Of a stretch of DNA of 64,000 nucleotides, positions 51,377 to 60,157 are shown piece by piece. The stretch is from positions 186,001 to 250,000 of the forward strand of contig CAVUYE010000002.1 in assembly GCA_963745665.1 (NCBI GenBank), in the 5' to 3' direction. Position numbers and translations under genes: made by a program. The notes beneath the pieces were generated by a model. It saw nothing but the letters and a program-made list of their open reading frames with translations. It had not been told where the DNA came from and ran no database searches. This DNA comes from Bog-473 sp963745665. Lineage in GTDB: Bacteria; Actinomycetota; Acidimicrobiia; Acidimicrobiales; RAAP-2. Position 1 is the stretch's first letter, and the number at the start of each line of letters is the position of its first letter.

Positions 51377-51388
51377 ACGGAGAGAACG

Positions 51389-52591
51389 ATGACTGCCATC
51401 GACACCGAGCCCGTTGCGTGGGATCCGCTCAACGAGAAGTACAAGGGCGACCCGCACGCCATCTGGAAGCGCCTACGCGACGAGCAACCGCTCTATTACA
51501 ACGAGCAGTACGACTTCTACGCCGTCAGTCGCTTCGCCGACGTCGACGCCTTCAGCCGCGACCCCAAGACCTTCATCTCCTCGCACGGCACCGTCATGGA
51601 AATGATCACGGCCGATCCGGTCGGAATGGAGATGATGATCTTCATGGATCCGCCCGAGCACACCCGCTACCGGCGCCTGGTCTCCAAGACCTTCACGCCC
51701 CGCCGCATGAAACTCCTCGAGGACGACATCCGCGCCCTGTGCGTCGACCTGCTCGACGGCCTCGTCGGCCGGAGCTCGTTCGACTATGTCCAGGACTTCG
51801 GCGCCCGGGTGCCGGCCTATGTGATCGCCGCGCTCCTCGGCGTGCCGCCCGAAGACCGCGACATGGTCAGGGGCTGGATCGACGAGTCGTTCCACCTCGA
51901 TCCCGAGACCGGCATGTCCAACGACATCTCGGCGACGGCCATGTTTAGCGTCATGGAGTACGTCGGCAAGACGTTGACCGACCGCCAGGCCAATCCGCGC
52001 GACGACATGTTCACGGACCTCGTCAACATGGAGATCACAGAGGAGGACGGCGTGCCTCGCCGGCTCACGCTGGAGCAGGCGGTCAACTTCGCGGTGCTCA
52101 TCGCCAGCGCCGGCACCGAGACGGTCGCCCGCATGCTCGGGTGGGCCGCCTTGACGCTCGACAACAACCCGGAGCAGCGGGCCGAGCTGGTGGCCGATGC
52201 CGGACTCATCCCCAACTGCATCGAAGAGGTTCTGCGCTACGAGGCGCCGTCACCCGTGCAGAGCCGCTGGTGTGTCGAGGACGTGGAGGTGCACGGCGGG
52301 AGGATCCCCGCTCACTCGAAGGTCGTGCTGATCACCGGGTCAGCTGGCCGGGACGAGCGGGCCTACCCGGACGCCGACCGCTTCGACATCCACCGGAAAT
52401 TCGACCACCACCTGTCCTTCGGGTACGGCATCCACTTCTGCCTCGGCGCCGCGCTAGCCCGGACCGAGGGGCGGATCGCCCTCGAAGAGACCTTCAAGCG
52501 GTTCCCTGAGTGGTCGGTCGACATGGCGGGGGCGGTCCCGCTCCACACGACCACAGTCCGGGGCTACACCAAGCTGCCGATCAACGTCTGA
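51389..52591 (+). CDS. cytochrome P450
   Basis: Haem monooxygenase of 400 residues. The I-helix motif is ASAGTETVARMLG, the ExxR motif is EEVLRYEAPSP and the haem loop is LSFGYGIHFCLGAALAR. The class resembles bacterial CYPs that hydroxylate hydrophobic small molecules. ATG 51389 follows GGAGAGAACG, 12 bases after the ROK gene, so both are probably cotranscribed. It is the last chromosomal gene before the tRNA attachment site. Electron partners are not encoded nearby. Confidence 0.93.
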   Translation: MTAIDTEPVAWDPLNEKYKGDPHAIWKRLRDEQPLYYNEQYDFYAVSRFADVDAFSRDPKTFISSHGTVMEMITADPVGMEMMIFMDPPEHTRYRRLVSKTFTPRRMKLLEDDIRALCVDLLDGLVGRSSFDYVQDFGARVPAYVIAALLGVPPEDRDMVRGWIDESFHLDPETGMSNDISATAMFSVMEYVGKTLTDRQANPRDDMFTDLVNMEITEEDGVPRRLTLEQAVNFAVLIASAGTETVARMLGWAALTLDNNPEQRAELVADAGLIPNCIEEVLRYEAPSPVQSRWCVEDVEVHGGRIPAHSKVVLITGSAGRDERAYPDADRFDIHRKFDHHLSFGYGIHFCLGAALARTEGRIALEETFKRFPEWSVDMAGAVPLHTTTVRGYTKLPINV

Positions 52592-52651
52592 CCTGGTCCC
52601 GGGCGCTCTGGGAGCCGAGCTAGGCCTCCGGTACACTGTCTTTCTTACCCA

Positions 52652-52725
52652 GCGCTCGTAGCTCAACGGACTAGAGCATCTGACTACGGATCAGAAGGTT
52701 GGGGGTTCGAATCCCTCCGAGCGCG
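52652..52725 (+). tRNA. tRNA-Arg (anticodon ACG), site of integration
   Basis: A 74-base cloverleaf is clear: acceptor GCGCTCG pairs with CGAGCGC, D-stem GCTC/GAGC, anticodon stem TCTGA/TCAGA with loop CTACGGA (anticodon ACG), and T-arm GGGGG-TTCGAAT-CCCTC with one G-U pair. CCA is not encoded. The next gene is a tyrosine integrase, and the tRNA 3' end is the usual attachment core, so this gene carries attL. The tRNA is intact. Confidence 0.95.
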
Positions 52726-52788
52726 CAATATAAGTCCAGTTCAGACGGCAAAACTGCAGCTGGCCGGGGACAAGCCCTCGAAGGCACT

Positions 52789-52839
52789 GCTACTGAGTGC
52801 TACTGTTCTCTCCAGAGTTGCTACTGAAGCGCAGTAGCA
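52789..52839. repeat. GCTACTG repeats between the tRNA and the integrase
   Basis: Three direct copies of GCTACTG (52789, 52799, 52820) are followed by the inverted copy CAGTAGC (52832-52838). The third copy and the inverted one form an 8-bp stem with a 5-base loop (TGCTACTG-AAGCG-CAGTAGCA). Such iterated heptamers next to attL fit arm-type integrase or excisionase sites. The set could also regulate the integrase, whose ATG is 20 bases downstream. Confidence 0.6.
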
Positions 52840-52858
52840 GACGTCTCGGGGAGGCGTC

Positions 52859-54043
52859 ATGAGAGGTCACCTACGACAGCGTGGCGATGCGTGGGAACTG
52901 CGTGCATACGCAGGTGTTGACCCAGTCACGAAGCGCCAAAAATATGTGACTCGGACCTTCCGTGGCGGCAAGCGTCAGGCAGAGGAAGCACTTGCTCGTT
53001 TCGTGACAGAAGTATCGGGCGGGGGTCACGCCGCGCAGGACACGACGGTCGGTGACCTCGTCCGCGAATGGTTCGACATGGCCAAGCCCGAGCTGTCTCC
53101 AACCACCGTCCGTGGCTACACCTGGATGATCAAGACGTACATCCTTCCGACGTTGGAGAACGTCCCGTTGGCTCGGCTTAAGACTTCGCAGCTTGACCGG
53201 ATGTACGCCAAACTTCGCGAGAGCGGAGGCCAAGATGAGGCTCCCCTGTCGGCCGCCACAGTCCGCCAGGCTCATGCCATTCTGCGGCGGGCCCTGCAGC
53301 AGGGGGTTCGCTGGGGCTGGATCGCTGCGAATCCGGCAACGCTGGCGTCGGCGCCACGGGTTCGTGCCCAAGAGCTTGAGCCGCCTGATCCGGGCGAAGT
53401 CATTCGGCTTGTCGAGATAGCAACGAACCAGGATCCCGACTTCGGCTGCTTCCTCCTCCTCGCGGCGACGACAGGAGCCCGACGAGGGGAACTGTGCGGG
53501 CTCAAGTGGAGCGACCTAAACCTGAACGCGAAGACGATCACCATGACCCGGGCAATCGTTGAGGCCGCCCATAGTGAGCTTGTCGAGAAGGACACCAAAA
53601 CCCACTCGTCGCGGCGCATTGCCCTCGATGACCAGACATCGGAAGTACTTGAGGATCATCTGAAACGCTGCCAGGTTCGCGCCGAGGCCTGTGGGGCGCG
53701 ACTTCCCGCAGACGCTTATGTCTTTTCGTCAGAGCCTGACGGTGGACGGCCATGGGCACCCAACGACGTCACCAAGGACTTCATTCGAGTTCGTAAGCAG
53801 GTAGGCCTGGACACCGTGCGACTGCATGATCTTCGACACTTCTCCGCAACCCGCCTCCTCGCTGCAGGTGTGCCGGTTCGGACCGTGAGCGGCCGACTTG
53901 GTCACGCCAATGCGGCCACCACTCTCGGTGTTTATGCTCACTTCGTTGAAGAATCCGACCGAGATGCCGCAAACAAACTCGGCGCACTACTTGAGGAGAA
54001 GCGAACTCCAAGCTCACCCTCTCAAGACGATCAACGTACCTAA
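52859..54043 (+). CDS. tyrosine recombinase (phage-type integrase)
   Basis: Site-specific recombinase of 394 residues. An N-terminal arm-binding region (DPVTKRQKYVTRTFRGGKRQ), a core-binding SAM-like domain (about residues 60-165), and a catalytic domain with Arg in TTGARRGELCGLKW, Lys in KDTKTHSSRR, HxxR in LHDLRHFSA and the H/Tyr end GRLGHANAATTLGVYAHF. ATG 52859 follows CGGGGAGGCGTC. It lies 133 bases after the tRNA-Arg and would catalyse integration and excision of the element at that tRNA. Confidence 0.95.
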   Translation: MRGHLRQRGDAWELRAYAGVDPVTKRQKYVTRTFRGGKRQAEEALARFVTEVSGGGHAAQDTTVGDLVREWFDMAKPELSPTTVRGYTWMIKTYILPTLENVPLARLKTSQLDRMYAKLRESGGQDEAPLSAATVRQAHAILRRALQQGVRWGWIAANPATLASAPRVRAQELEPPDPGEVIRLVEIATNQDPDFGCFLLLAATTGARRGELCGLKWSDLNLNAKTITMTRAIVEAAHSELVEKDTKTHSSRRIALDDQTSEVLEDHLKRCQVRAEACGARLPADAYVFSSEPDGGRPWAPNDVTKDFIRVRKQVGLDTVRLHDLRHFSATRLLAAGVPVRTVSGRLGHANAATTLGVYAHFVEESDRDAANKLGALLEEKRTPSSPSQDDQRT

Positions 54044-54131
54044 GGCGTCGCTCAACTCGAAGATCAAACAAGATGAAAGGCTCACCGCGGGCCTCCAGGA
54101 GGTTGACGTAGGTACCTCTGGGAGGAAGGGA

Positions 54132-54338
54132 ATGACGACTGGGTTTAACTGGCAATCGATCTGCGTGGTTGACCTGATGTCCACCGCCTCGACCCTACGA
54201 GAACTCCTAAAACCATGGTCGCCGTCGTCCCTTGCCGGACCCGGGCCCCGTCGAGACACCCACACGGTAGCGTCGACAGGCCCGGTCAAACGGCTGGCGA
54301 TGATACGGGCAAGGGCGGATGGCGCATGGAGACATTGA
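54132..54338 (+). CDS. possible small protein ahead of the cargo genes
   Basis: An ORF of 68 residues (MTTGFNWQSICVVDLMSTAS at the start) has the best-placed ribosome site in its region, GGAGGAAGGGA, directly before the ATG. It overlaps the start of the next gene by 13 bases in another frame. The sequence shows no motif and the C-terminus is Arg/Pro-rich. It may be a leader peptide or a chance ORF in a mobile region. Confidence 0.35.
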   Translation: MTTGFNWQSICVVDLMSTASTLRELLKPWSPSSLAGPGPRRDTHTVASTGPVKRLAMIRARADGAWRH

Positions 54339-55804
54339 TCGAGGGCCCCTCGTGGGGCGTCGCCGGCACCTCGGGTGCCGTTGTCCGGAACCCGCTCCAG
54401 GTCGAAAACGTGATCTTCTCCGTCGTCGATCGCTTGCTGCCTGGTGTGATCTCGACCACACCACATGCCCGCTACCTCGGCTTACACGCCCTTGTCCGCA
54501 AAGAGTCGGTTGACCGCGGATTGAGCGCAGTGGAGGCCAACGATCTGATGCGGCGCTGTGAGGCAATCACCGCAGCGGTAGCGGTCCACCACGAGCCGCA
54601 CCTCGTCGTGCTGCCTGACGCTCACGGTGAGTCCCGGGTGAAGGCGTTGCTCCAAGAAGACGGCGGCCTCGATGTCGCCAGAGTCTCGGCTCCGGGCCAG
54701 TACTCCGAGTCCATGACCGGGTTTTACGGCACCTACCGAGGTCCTGAGGTCGATCTCGGTGTGGTTGCACCCGGCGCGACCCAGGAAGCAGGTGACCGCT
54801 ACGCCGACGGCGTGGTGCGACCCGCCCTCGGGCAGGTCCTCGAGCTCGCAACCCTCGAACATATCGATGCCGACCAACTGCGAGCCGCCGCGCACCTGTG
54901 TCCGTGCGCGGCAAACGGCAACGAAGCTGAGTGGCTGCGCACGATTGTCGGGGGCTTAGTAGGGGGTGACGCATACGCCGTGGCCGACGAGGCAAGGCGC
55001 GACACCGTACGGATCATCGCCAGGACTCTCGGTGTGTCGGGTGCACCGGTCGAGCAACTCTGGGGCGAGATACGCCGCGCCGTGTCGTTCGGGGCACCAC
55101 TCGATATAGGACCCTACGCCGGCATCGAGCTGGCCGAGGCCTGGCGGGGCCTGATGCTGCGCAACTATTCGGTGTGGGCGTGGCGGCACCTGTGGGCTTG
55201 GGTCGTGCGCGAGCTCACCGAGCGGCACTCCACCGCTGCCATCGCCGACGCTCTGGCCGCCGAACTCCCCGCGGACTGGACGGTGGCTGACGTGACCGCC
55301 ACGCTCCCGGCTGGATCAGACGGTCCAACGCTCCTCCCGGTCGAACCTGAGCTCAGGGTGGCCCAGCCGGGTCTGCACCCGCTCACTGAGTTCCAGCTGC
55401 TCGCGGTCGGGGTCAGGCGACTCGACGAGCTGACCGGCTGGTCGCACCGGGTGTTCGCCGGGGACAACCTCGACGACCTCGGACCGGTCTGGCTTCAAGG
55501 GGAGCTGGAGGCCAACGCCAACCGCCCTCTGCGTGAGTGGGCAGCCGAACTGGTCGAGAAGTTGTTGTGGCGCTCCCAACGCATCGCGATGTTGAAGATG
55601 GACCTACTCGACCCGGCCGCGCCGCGGTTGCCAGCCCAGGTGATTGAGCGAGATGGAATCTGGGAGAAGCAAATGAATGCCGGGGACGTAGAACCGGGCA
55701 TGCGGATCCCGAGTCTCATCACAATGCTGGCCGGTGCCGGCGTGCTGGGTGCCGATTCCCGTGGCTACTGGCTCACGGATGAGGGAGCGCAGTTCCTTGC
55801 CTGA
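54326..55804 (+). CDS. uncharacterised 492-residue cargo protein paired with a PLD-type protein
   Basis: ATG 54326 follows AAGGGCGG. I do not recognise the family. The protein is mainly helical: an N-terminal region with NVIFSVVDRLLPGVISTT and RYLGLHALVRKES, a central helical block with LRNYSVWAWRHLWAWVVREL, and a C-terminal segment PSLITMLAGAGVLGADSRGYWLTDEGAQFL that looks like a winged-helix end. There is no signal peptide. It overlaps the PLD-type gene, so the two are translationally coupled and probably act together. Their place between integrase and transfer genes marks them as cargo. Confidence 0.7.
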   Translation: METLIEGPSWGVAGTSGAVVRNPLQVENVIFSVVDRLLPGVISTTPHARYLGLHALVRKESVDRGLSAVEANDLMRRCEAITAAVAVHHEPHLVVLPDAHGESRVKALLQEDGGLDVARVSAPGQYSESMTGFYGTYRGPEVDLGVVAPGATQEAGDRYADGVVRPALGQVLELATLEHIDADQLRAAAHLCPCAANGNEAEWLRTIVGGLVGGDAYAVADEARRDTVRIIARTLGVSGAPVEQLWGEIRRAVSFGAPLDIGPYAGIELAEAWRGLMLRNYSVWAWRHLWAWVVRELTERHSTAAIADALAAELPADWTVADVTATLPAGSDGPTLLPVEPELRVAQPGLHPLTEFQLLAVGVRRLDELTGWSHRVFAGDNLDDLGPVWLQGELEANANRPLREWAAELVEKLLWRSQRIAMLKMDLLDPAAPRLPAQVIERDGIWEKQMNAGDVEPGMRIPSLITMLAGAGVLGADSRGYWLTDEGAQFLA

Positions 55805-58274
55805 GGGTATCGGCCCGCTCCCGCTATTAACTGATACCTGGCCGATGCGCGAACTGCTCATCTTGTGCTTCAATGCCAACCTCGGGTTCTTCGAGCGCGC
55901 CGGATTGGGCAAGGCTCGCTCCCGCGGAGCCAGGGTGACGTTGGTCGCGGACGCCGACATGGTCCATGCCGACCACCTGTCCACGCGCTTTGCCGGCAGG
56001 GCCTACCTCGATGCCCGGGCACTGTGCCATGGCGGCGGTGCATTCCATCCCAAGCTCATCGTCGCGCTCGGCGACGAGCGGGTCGAGGTTCTAGTGGGCT
56101 CAGGGAACACGTCGCCGGGTGGCTGGATCACCAACGCTGAGCTGTGGACGAAGGTGACTGCAACGGCCGAAGGAACCCCTTCGACAGTTCACCAGGTCGC
56201 AGACTTCCTCGACGCACTCCCGCCGCTGGTCCGTTTCACCATCGGCGTGCCCGAGATCCTCAGTGAGATCGCGGCCAGCCTGCGCGGCTTCTCCGTGACA
56301 GAGAATGGCCCGACGCTGGTGTCCTCGGCCTTCGGCCCCATCATCGACCAACTGCCAGATACCACGCAGACAACCGAGCTCGTCGTCTCGTCCCCGTTCT
56401 TCGACCGCGAAGCCAGAGCACTCGGCGCACTCGTCGAGCGCTTCGGCCCGGAGAGCCTCAAGGTCGTGCTCGACAAGCACGCCAACTACGACGGGGCCAA
56501 GGTGGCTGCGCTTTCCTCGCGACACAGGGGGTCGGTGGCCACGATCGCCGGGTCCCGCTATCACCACGCCAAGCTCGTTGAGTGGGAGGTCAACGGCACG
56601 AGGTCGGCGCTCACGGGTAGTGCGAACATCTCGCGTTCGGCGCTGCTCGAATCGATGGCTCACGGCGGGAATTGCGAGCTTGGCCTCGTCTGGCCGATCG
56701 CCACATCACTGTGTCCCGAGGTCGGTGGAGTGATGTCCTCGGCCGACATCACCGAGCACGAGTGGGATCAGCGAATCACTAGCGACACGACCGAGCCCAC
56801 GGTACTGCTCGATGCCGTTCTTGAGGCACGCGGCCTCCGCCTCGACCTGCGTCGGCCCCTCGAGGCCGAAGCCCAGCTTCAGCACTTCGACGGCTCGACT
56901 TGGGTGACATTCGCGATGGTCCCTCCAGGCAAGAGCGCTCCCATTGTCACGATCGCGCTCGCAGGCGGAGCGTCAGTGCGGCTCGTACTCGCCGATGGCA
57001 CACGGACGGCGGCGAGAGGTGTGACCGACCTCGAGCGGACCAACTTCCGACACGTCGCATCCAAGCGAACTCTTCCAGGACGGCCGGCCGACTTCGGGCT
57101 GGACCCGCGCTTCGTCTCACTTGTCGAACAAGCCCTCGACGATGTCCGCGCCTGGGTTGCAGTCAGCCGCGGCCCGGGTACTTCTGGCGGGACGGTCGCG
57201 TACGAGCACACACCACCGACCCAAGGGTGGCGAGAGTACGTGGACGGGTTCCGCTCCGAAGTCGGGGACGATCTTGGCTTCTTCATCCTCCCGCACATCA
57301 TGGGACTCGTCGGCGTGGCACCCGAACCTCGGCCCACTCCGGACGAGGACGGTGAGGAAGACGAAGGAAGCGAGGAAGACCTCGTCGCGGCGGCAAGAAC
57401 CGAACACCTTATTAACGAAAGCGAGAAATCCAAGCACATCGCCCGCTACCGGCGTATGGCCGAAAAGCTCGTCGCAACCGCCGCTACAAGACCCCAGGCC
57501 GTGCAGGTTGCCTCCGCTGTGCTCACCGCTGGCGGTATAGCGCTGGGCTGTTGGCCGAGCGGGCCCGACCTCGCTGAGTTTCTCCGTGCCTCTCTCAGAC
57601 CCCTCGCTCAGTTGGCGTCCAAAGAAGAGTTCCGCCGAGATGCAGCGAGCATCGCGGCGGTGAATCTGGCCCTCCTGCGCTCACAATGTCGCCATGTCTC
57701 CGATCCGTCAATGGCAGCGCTCTCCTACACGTTGGCGTCGAGGGAGATCGCGCCACTCCTCCCGTTCGCCCAGATCGATGACGTGGCCTTCCGCTGCGCC
57801 GGCTTCGTCGCCGAGGGTCTGTCGCAGCTGGCCGATCCCGAGCGCGTGATGCACGTGGTGGAAAGTGTGTTGCGCCCCGATCCGATCGCAGAAGCGGCCC
57901 AACAGCTGATCGACGACGGCGTCGTCGCCGAAGTCGAGGGCGTTGTGATCCGGGTCTTCGGCCAGGTCCCGCATGCCACGACGACTGCGATCAAGGCAAT
58001 CGCTGCCGCCCAGGAAGCCTCACCCGTCGGGGTGTCGGCTCAGGACTCCAAGCGAACGGTCTTTGCTGCATGGGTCGACCCGGACTTGTATGTTGCCGAG
58101 ATCCTCGGCTCTCGCCGATTGATCACCCACTACCCACTGAATCGGCTCCGCCCCAGTGGGTTCCTGCTCACCCGCCAGGACGACCCGTCACCGCCGGGTA
58201 CGCAGCGCTGGCCAGATGATGCTCCAACTGAGGTGCTTGAGGCCTTCTCGCTGGCGGGTCTGACTCTCGACTAG
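55779..58274 (+). CDS. PLD-superfamily (double HxK...GSxN) protein, possible nuclease
   Basis: Protein of about 831 residues. Two motifs share one spacing: HPKLIVALGDERVEVLVGSGN (in halves, near residue 90) and HAKLVEWEVNG...TGSANIS (near residue 263). Both keep H-x-K and G-S-x-N, the active-site pair of PLD-type nucleases such as BfiI; the Asp of lipid-type HKD motifs is missing or shifted. An acidic linker (about residues 520-540) and a helical C-terminal domain follow. ATG 55779 has no ribosome site; TTG 55797, with GAGGGAG upstream, is an alternative start. The gene overlaps the 492-residue protein. Confidence 0.75.
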   Translation: MRERSSLPEGIGPLPLLTDTWPMRELLILCFNANLGFFERAGLGKARSRGARVTLVADADMVHADHLSTRFAGRAYLDARALCHGGGAFHPKLIVALGDERVEVLVGSGNTSPGGWITNAELWTKVTATAEGTPSTVHQVADFLDALPPLVRFTIGVPEILSEIAASLRGFSVTENGPTLVSSAFGPIIDQLPDTTQTTELVVSSPFFDREARALGALVERFGPESLKVVLDKHANYDGAKVAALSSRHRGSVATIAGSRYHHAKLVEWEVNGTRSALTGSANISRSALLESMAHGGNCELGLVWPIATSLCPEVGGVMSSADITEHEWDQRITSDTTEPTVLLDAVLEARGLRLDLRRPLEAEAQLQHFDGSTWVTFAMVPPGKSAPIVTIALAGGASVRLVLADGTRTAARGVTDLERTNFRHVASKRTLPGRPADFGLDPRFVSLVEQALDDVRAWVAVSRGPGTSGGTVAYEHTPPTQGWREYVDGFRSEVGDDLGFFILPHIMGLVGVAPEPRPTPDEDGEEDEGSEEDLVAAARTEHLINESEKSKHIARYRRMAEKLVATAATRPQAVQVASAVLTAGGIALGCWPSGPDLAEFLRASLRPLAQLASKEEFRRDAASIAAVNLALLRSQCRHVSDPSMAALSYTLASREIAPLLPFAQIDDVAFRCAGFVAEGLSQLADPERVMHVVESVLRPDPIAEAAQQLIDDGVVAEVEGVVIRVFGQVPHATTTAIKAIAAAQEASPVGVSAQDSKRTVFAAWVDPDLYVAEILGSRRLITHYPLNRLRPSGFLLTRQDDPSPPGTQRWPDDAPTEVLEAFSLAGLTLD

Positions 58275-58821
58275 CGGCGATTGTCTCATCGGGCAGGAAC
58301 ATTTCGGAATCGGCCTCGGAAGGACACCGGCCGGCGAGCCTGCTCCGCCGACCAGGGCTGTGCATCTCAAGGAGGTGAGCCGACGCACACAGGTGAGGAC
58401 TCGCTGCGAAACCCCCGAAACGGGGATCCGAGAGGCCAACGGGAGGGGATCGGAAGTAGGCACACACAGTTGCATCTCTGATGGAGCGGGGCCAAGTCAA
58501 GCCGGACGAGGGGTTTTCTGCCCGGTTCAGCGCGCTGTGGGCCCGTGTGCAGGCGCGACGGGGGAGAGCTTCGCCTTGTGAGGAGTGATTGTCCAGCGAT
58601 GCGGATGCGTTGCCGGGGATTCGATGGGTTGACTTCTCGCTCCAGGGTTCCCTGGTCCGGGTTGCGGGCAGGCCAGAACGGCTGCCGTTCATCTCTTCGC
58701 CGCGCCCTTTGGGCGGCATGGAGCGTTCCGGCCACAGCTGGCGGGCTCAATCACGGAGTCGATCCGCCCGGAGGGGATCATGCAAATGTCGGAGACCGCA
58801 GCCAGCTGTGTCCGTCCTGGA
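58275..58821. other. 547-bp non-coding tract on the 3' side of the IS110-type recombinase
   Basis: No ORF here has a good start or any recognisable domain. It contains an AAGGAGGTGAG stretch at about 58369 and a small hairpin CCCCG-AAA-CGGGG (58413-58425). IS110-family elements carry a structured bridge RNA in a non-coding end next to the recombinase gene, so part of this tract may be the element's right or left end. The junction with the PLD gene is not visible. Confidence 0.4.
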
Positions 58822-59823
58822 TCACCCCGTCTGGGCTAGACAGCGGATCTCGCCGTCGCGCATCCCGTAGTAGACGAGGTGAAGAAGTTTGCGGGCCGCC
58901 GCCACCCGGGCCACGTTGGTGCCCCGTCGTTCTTTGACCCGGGCATAGAGTTCGGCGACCGTCGTGTCACGGCCGCGTGAGATGGCCTCGATGGCCGCCC
59001 AACGCACCAGACGCGATCCTTGCTTGGTGATCCCGCTGCGCGTCACCTTGGTGTCGGACTCGCGGTGACGCGGGGTCAGCCCGGCCCAACAGCACAGCTT
59101 GTCGGGACTCGAGAAGCGCTCGATCTGACCGATCTCGGCGATGAAGACCGCACCGAGGACGGGTCCCACGCCCTTGATGGACTGGACGGCGTGATAACCG
59201 AGGTCGTCGTCGAGCCAGCCGGCGAGCTCGGTCCCGACGCTTGTGATCTCTTCGTCATAGGCGTCGATCAGGCGGCAGAGCGAGTCGAGTCGGGTCCGAT
59301 AGCTCGGTGCCACGTCGAGCTCGTCGAGGAACCGTCGGCCCTTGGGTCCCCACAGCTCGTGGCGTGCGGCGATGTAGCCCTCCTTGGCCAGCACTCCTTG
59401 GACCTGGGACTTGAGCCCAGAGCGGAGCATGACCAGCTTGGCCCGATAGCGGACCAGCTCACGGAGCTCTCGTACTTGAGGTGGGGCGATCCACGCTTCG
59501 GGGACGACGTCGAGTCGGAGCATGTCGAGCAGCGCGTTGGCATCGCGGACGTCGTTCTTGACCCGGCGGTTGTTCCAGTTCAACCCGAGCGGATGCGCCA
59601 GGTGCACCTTTGCCCCCACCTCGGCGAGAACGTCGGCCGCCCAGTACCAGCCGCACGTCGCCTCGAGGACCACCTCGGGATCCTCGCCGGCCGCGGACAC
59701 CGCGTTCGCCAGGTTGATCGCGTCGTTGTCGATGCGGATCGTCTCGAGCCGTTGGCCCTGTTCGTCGGCTCGCACGATGAGCGAACGACGCTTGTGCAGA
59801 TCAATTGCCACATACTGTCCCAC
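58822..59823 (-). CDS. IS110-family transposase/recombinase
   Basis: Protein of 333 residues. The N-terminal RuvC-like domain has the DEDD residues in YVAIDLHKRRS, VVLEATCGWYWAAD and NRRVKNDVRDANALLDML. The C-terminal Tnp20 domain has IKGVGPVLGAVFIAEIG and the Ser region LTPRHRESDTKVTRSGITKQGSRLVRWA. IS110 enzymes work with a bridge RNA to recombine target and donor DNA and leave no terminal inverted repeats. GTG 59823 is chosen because GAAGGGAGACC lies just upstream. It sits inside the conjugative element, between cargo and transfer genes. Confidence 0.92.
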   Translation of the reverse strand: MGQYVAIDLHKRRSLIVRADEQGQRLETIRIDNDAINLANAVSAAGEDPEVVLEATCGWYWAADVLAEVGAKVHLAHPLGLNWNNRRVKNDVRDANALLDMLRLDVVPEAWIAPPQVRELRELVRYRAKLVMLRSGLKSQVQGVLAKEGYIAARHELWGPKGRRFLDELDVAPSYRTRLDSLCRLIDAYDEEITSVGTELAGWLDDDLGYHAVQSIKGVGPVLGAVFIAEIGQIERFSSPDKLCCWAGLTPRHRESDTKVTRSGITKQGSRLVRWAAIEAISRGRDTTVAELYARVKERRGTNVARVAAARKLLHLVYYGMRDGEIRCLAQTG

Positions 59824-60000
59824 GGGGTCTCCCTTCACTGAGGTGGTTGTCGAAGACCCCGAGTGTGACAACGCTCGGATCCTCAAGTGAAGCGGAGGCC
59901 CCGCTCCTTCATCGCATCATCCCCTTCGGGATGCCGTGCCGGTTTCCGGTGATTGGTTCCGGCGGGAAACGACCCTCTCGACCCCGACCAGGCGCATCCA

Positions 60001-60022
60001 GGCCGGCCGGATCCGGCCGGCC
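60001..60022. repeat. 22-bp perfect palindrome
   Basis: The 22 bases GGCCGGCCGG-AT-CCGGCCGGCC read the same on both strands. So long a perfect palindrome is very unlikely by chance even in GC-rich DNA and would extrude a cruciform or form an RNA hairpin. It lies in the tract between the IS110 gene and the relaxase. Confidence 0.7.
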
Positions 60023-60066
60023 AACTCCATGATGTCGGCCGCGGAGCTTCCGGGCCGTCAAGGCAC

Positions 60067-60086
60067 GGCGCCGACACGTCGGCGCC
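60067..60086. repeat. 9-2-9 inverted repeat
   Basis: GGCGCCGAC and GTCGGCGCC are separated by AC. It lies 45 bases after the 22-bp palindrome and about 40 before the DnaA box, in the same origin-like tract. It could be a relaxase or initiator recognition hairpin. Confidence 0.55.
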
Positions 60087-60123
60087 TCGGCTGCGCCGGC
60101 CTGGACTGCCCTGGACCTCACGC

Positions 60124-60132
60124 TGTGGATAA
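60124..60132 (-). promoter_or_regulatory. perfect DnaA box
   Basis: TGTGGATAA is the exact reverse complement of the consensus DnaA box TTATCCACA. It is followed by an AT-rich stretch (AACGAATTTT) and the iterons, the usual order of an iteron origin. A chance match is possible but its placement is telling. Confidence 0.5.
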
Positions 60133-60157
60133 CGAATTTTCCGAGATTTGCCCTGTT

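Noticed and set aside
58545..58937. A 130-residue plus-strand ORF across the IS110 gene end
   Set aside because: No motif or ribosome site, and it overlaps the recombinase C-terminus on the other strand.
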